Positions 62,874-64,000 of a stretch of 64,000 bases of DNA are shown here, one piece after another. Source of the stretch: Orenia marismortui DSM 5156 (GTDB taxonomy: Bacteria > Bacillota > Halanaerobiia > Halobacteroidales > Halobacteroidaceae). The number at the start of each line of letters is the position of its first letter. Position 1 is the stretch's first letter. Position numbers and translations under genes: made by a program. The DNA is taken from the NCBI RefSeq assembly GCF_000379025.1, contig NZ_KB900617.1:710316-774315 (forward strand). Reading direction: 5' to 3'. Under the pieces are notes generated by a model. The model saw only the letters and a list, made by a program, of their open reading frames with translations, was not told where the DNA came from and made no database searches.

Positions 62874-64000
62874 CAATCTTCCTCCTCTGCTAATAGTCTA
62901 AAATAATTATTAATTCCTTTATATAAAGATATAGCTGCCTCTTCTTGAAATTCATCAGTTTTTAGTACCTTTTCTTCTTTTTTATTACTTATAAAGGCTA
63001 TTTCATTTAATACAGCCGGCATATTAGTATTATCAAGTACATGTAGACTATTACTTTTAACTCCTCGGTCAACAGTTTTTAAGCCATTCACCAAAGCCCT
63101 TTGAGTAAGACTGGCTAATAATAAGGTTGTTTGATTGTAATTAGTCCTTATATAGGTCTCAGTTCCCTCAAACTTTTTATCTTTATGAGAATTCAAATGA
63201 ATACTTACAAATATATCTGCATCCATAGTATTAGCAATATTAACTCTATCTGATAATTCAATATACTGATCAATATTTCTTGTCATTATAACCTTAGCTC
63301 CTGCTTCTTCTAACAAATTTTCTAACTTTAAAGCAATATCTAAAACCAAATCCTTTTCCCTAGTACCAGAAAACCCTATTGCTCCAGGGTCATGTCCACC
63401 ATGACCAGGATCTAAGACAATAAGTCTATCTTTTAAATTACTTTCTAATTTTTCCCGAACTAAAGTTATTTCTATCTTATCTGATATATCTTCTTTAATT
63501 TGAAACTCTACCTCTTCTGCCAATTCTAAAACTACTCTAACTTGCTGTTGAGGATCTACACTATATTGACTAACTCTAATATCTTTGACAATATCGCCTA
63601 ACTTAGGCAATTTGATCTGTTTAGAATTAGTCATTGTGTTAAATATATCAATTACTAATCGGTCTGGATTAATTAATTTATAAACCCTATACCTTGTAGG
63701 CTTAAGCAAAGAAAAATTTAATTTTGTCTTTAATTTATTCTTTTTCAAGTTTATATCTATTAATTTGTTCATTAATTTAACTTGTACTGTATTACCATCC
63801 CATTTCAAATCATAAGGAACAAGTTCGACTAAATCAATTACAACCCTTGTCGTCTCCTTATCAAATTGTGCAATCCGCACTTCTTCAATTGATTTATTAT
63901 TAACTGCTATTTTATTTTTAAGAACACGATTTATAGTAGATGGAAAATCAAGAACCAATCTATCACCTTGTGTCAGAGGAAATACCTTTGGTTCAACTTT
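62873..64000 (-). CDS. N-acetylmuramoyl-L-alanine amidase with AMIN domains (5' end cut by window edge)
   Basis: The frame stays open to position 64000, so the start lies outside; about 375 residues are visible. They contain parts of two or three AMIN domains (GDRLVLDFPSTINRVL; YRVYKLINPDRLVIDIFNT), which bind peptidoglycan. An Amidase_3 catalytic domain follows, with zinc ligands in DPGHGGHDPGA, the glutamate in GTREKDLVLDI, SIHLNSH, and the catalytic glutamate in LNEIAFISN. It cleaves the amide between MurNAc and the stem peptide. It is coupled to gerM. Confidence 0.93.
   Translation of the reverse strand, partial: KVEPKVFPLTQGDRLVLDFPSTINRVLKNKIAVNNKSIEEVRIAQFDKETTRVVIDLVELVPYDLKWDGNTVQVKLMNKLIDINLKKNKLKTKLNFSLLKPTRYRVYKLINPDRLVIDIFNTMTNSKQIKLPKLGDIVKDIRVSQYSVDPQQQVRVVLELAEEVEFQIKEDISDKIEITLVREKLESNLKDRLIVLDPGHGGHDPGAIGFSGTREKDLVLDIALKLENLLEEAGAKVIMTRNIDQYIELSDRVNIANTMDADIFVSIHLNSHKDKKFEGTETYIRTNYNQTTLLLASLTQRALVNGLKTVDRGVKSNSLHVLDNTNMPAVLNEIAFISNKKEEKVLKTDEFQEEAAISLYKGINNYFRLLAEEED

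Overview
The window comes from a low-GC, anaerobic, spore-forming Firmicute with an outer membrane. A salt-adapted Halanaerobiales relative of the Halobacteroidaceae (Orenia-like) fits best. The pointers are very AT-rich DNA, strong Shine-Dalgarno sites, a six-gene Rnf complex, a two-subunit iron-sulfur fumarase, sporulation-family proteins (YtaF, GerM, LonB, a SpoIVFB-like M50 protease), and, unusually for a Firmicute, an Omp85/BamA-type protein beside a signal-peptide-bearing putative outer-membrane barrel. Genus assignment is inference; no 16S gene is present. Almost everything is on the minus strand; only folT and its downstream flavoprotein gene are on the plus strand.

Layout. 1-14085 is the cell-shape and division island, read from high to low coordinates: a Gx-type membrane protein, maf, radC, mreB, mreC, mreD, mrdA (PBP2), minC, minD, minE, rodA, an M50 protease, the TIGR03960/TIGR03936-type radical SAM pair and the start of rng (cut by the left edge). 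14086-14832 has no intact gene and may be an eroded IS200/IS605 tnpB end rich in hairpins. 14833-16168 holds ytaF and an unassigned P-loop kinase. 16361-21590 is rnfCDGEAB. 22017-25234 is a compact five-gene cluster built around a group-D-like [FeFe]-hydrogenase homologue with a HATPase, two DRTGG proteins and a PHP protein. 25449-29103 has a SPOR protein, folC, and a divergent folT-flavoprotein operon behind a THF riboswitch. 29119-32808 has two paralogous ankyrin proteins with an unrecognised N-terminal region. 32981-44313 is valS (T-box controlled) and the proteostasis block engB-lon-lonB-clpX-clpP-tig. 44531-45365 has five tRNA genes. 45499-49112 has yfcE-like, rdgB, rph and the fumarase genes. 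49636-53161 has an MBL hydrolase, the outer-membrane barrel and the Omp85 protein. 53425-53745 is a cluster of repeated hairpins that looks like an undescribed structured RNA or repeat. 53852-57438 has a second MBL protein and folK-folB-folP-folE with a broken pabC in front. 57569-61073 is a TAXI-type TRAP transporter. 61337-64000 has murI, gerM and an N-acetylmuramoyl-L-alanine amidase cut by the right edge.

How the parts connect. Folate appears in three places: a synthesis operon whose pabC is dead, folC, and a folate importer under a THF riboswitch; together they suggest reliance on salvaged folate or pABA, or a pabC relocated elsewhere. Rnf couples ferredoxin oxidation to NAD reduction and ion pumping, and the hydrogenase-like cluster could sense the same ferredoxin/H2 pool. 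Most transcription units end in long, near-perfect palindromes (26-46 bp). Intergenic gaps carry at least two families of degenerate dispersed repeats, plus a MITE-like element inside the fumarase operon. Several starts were moved inward because the Shine-Dalgarno site lies inside the longest open frame.
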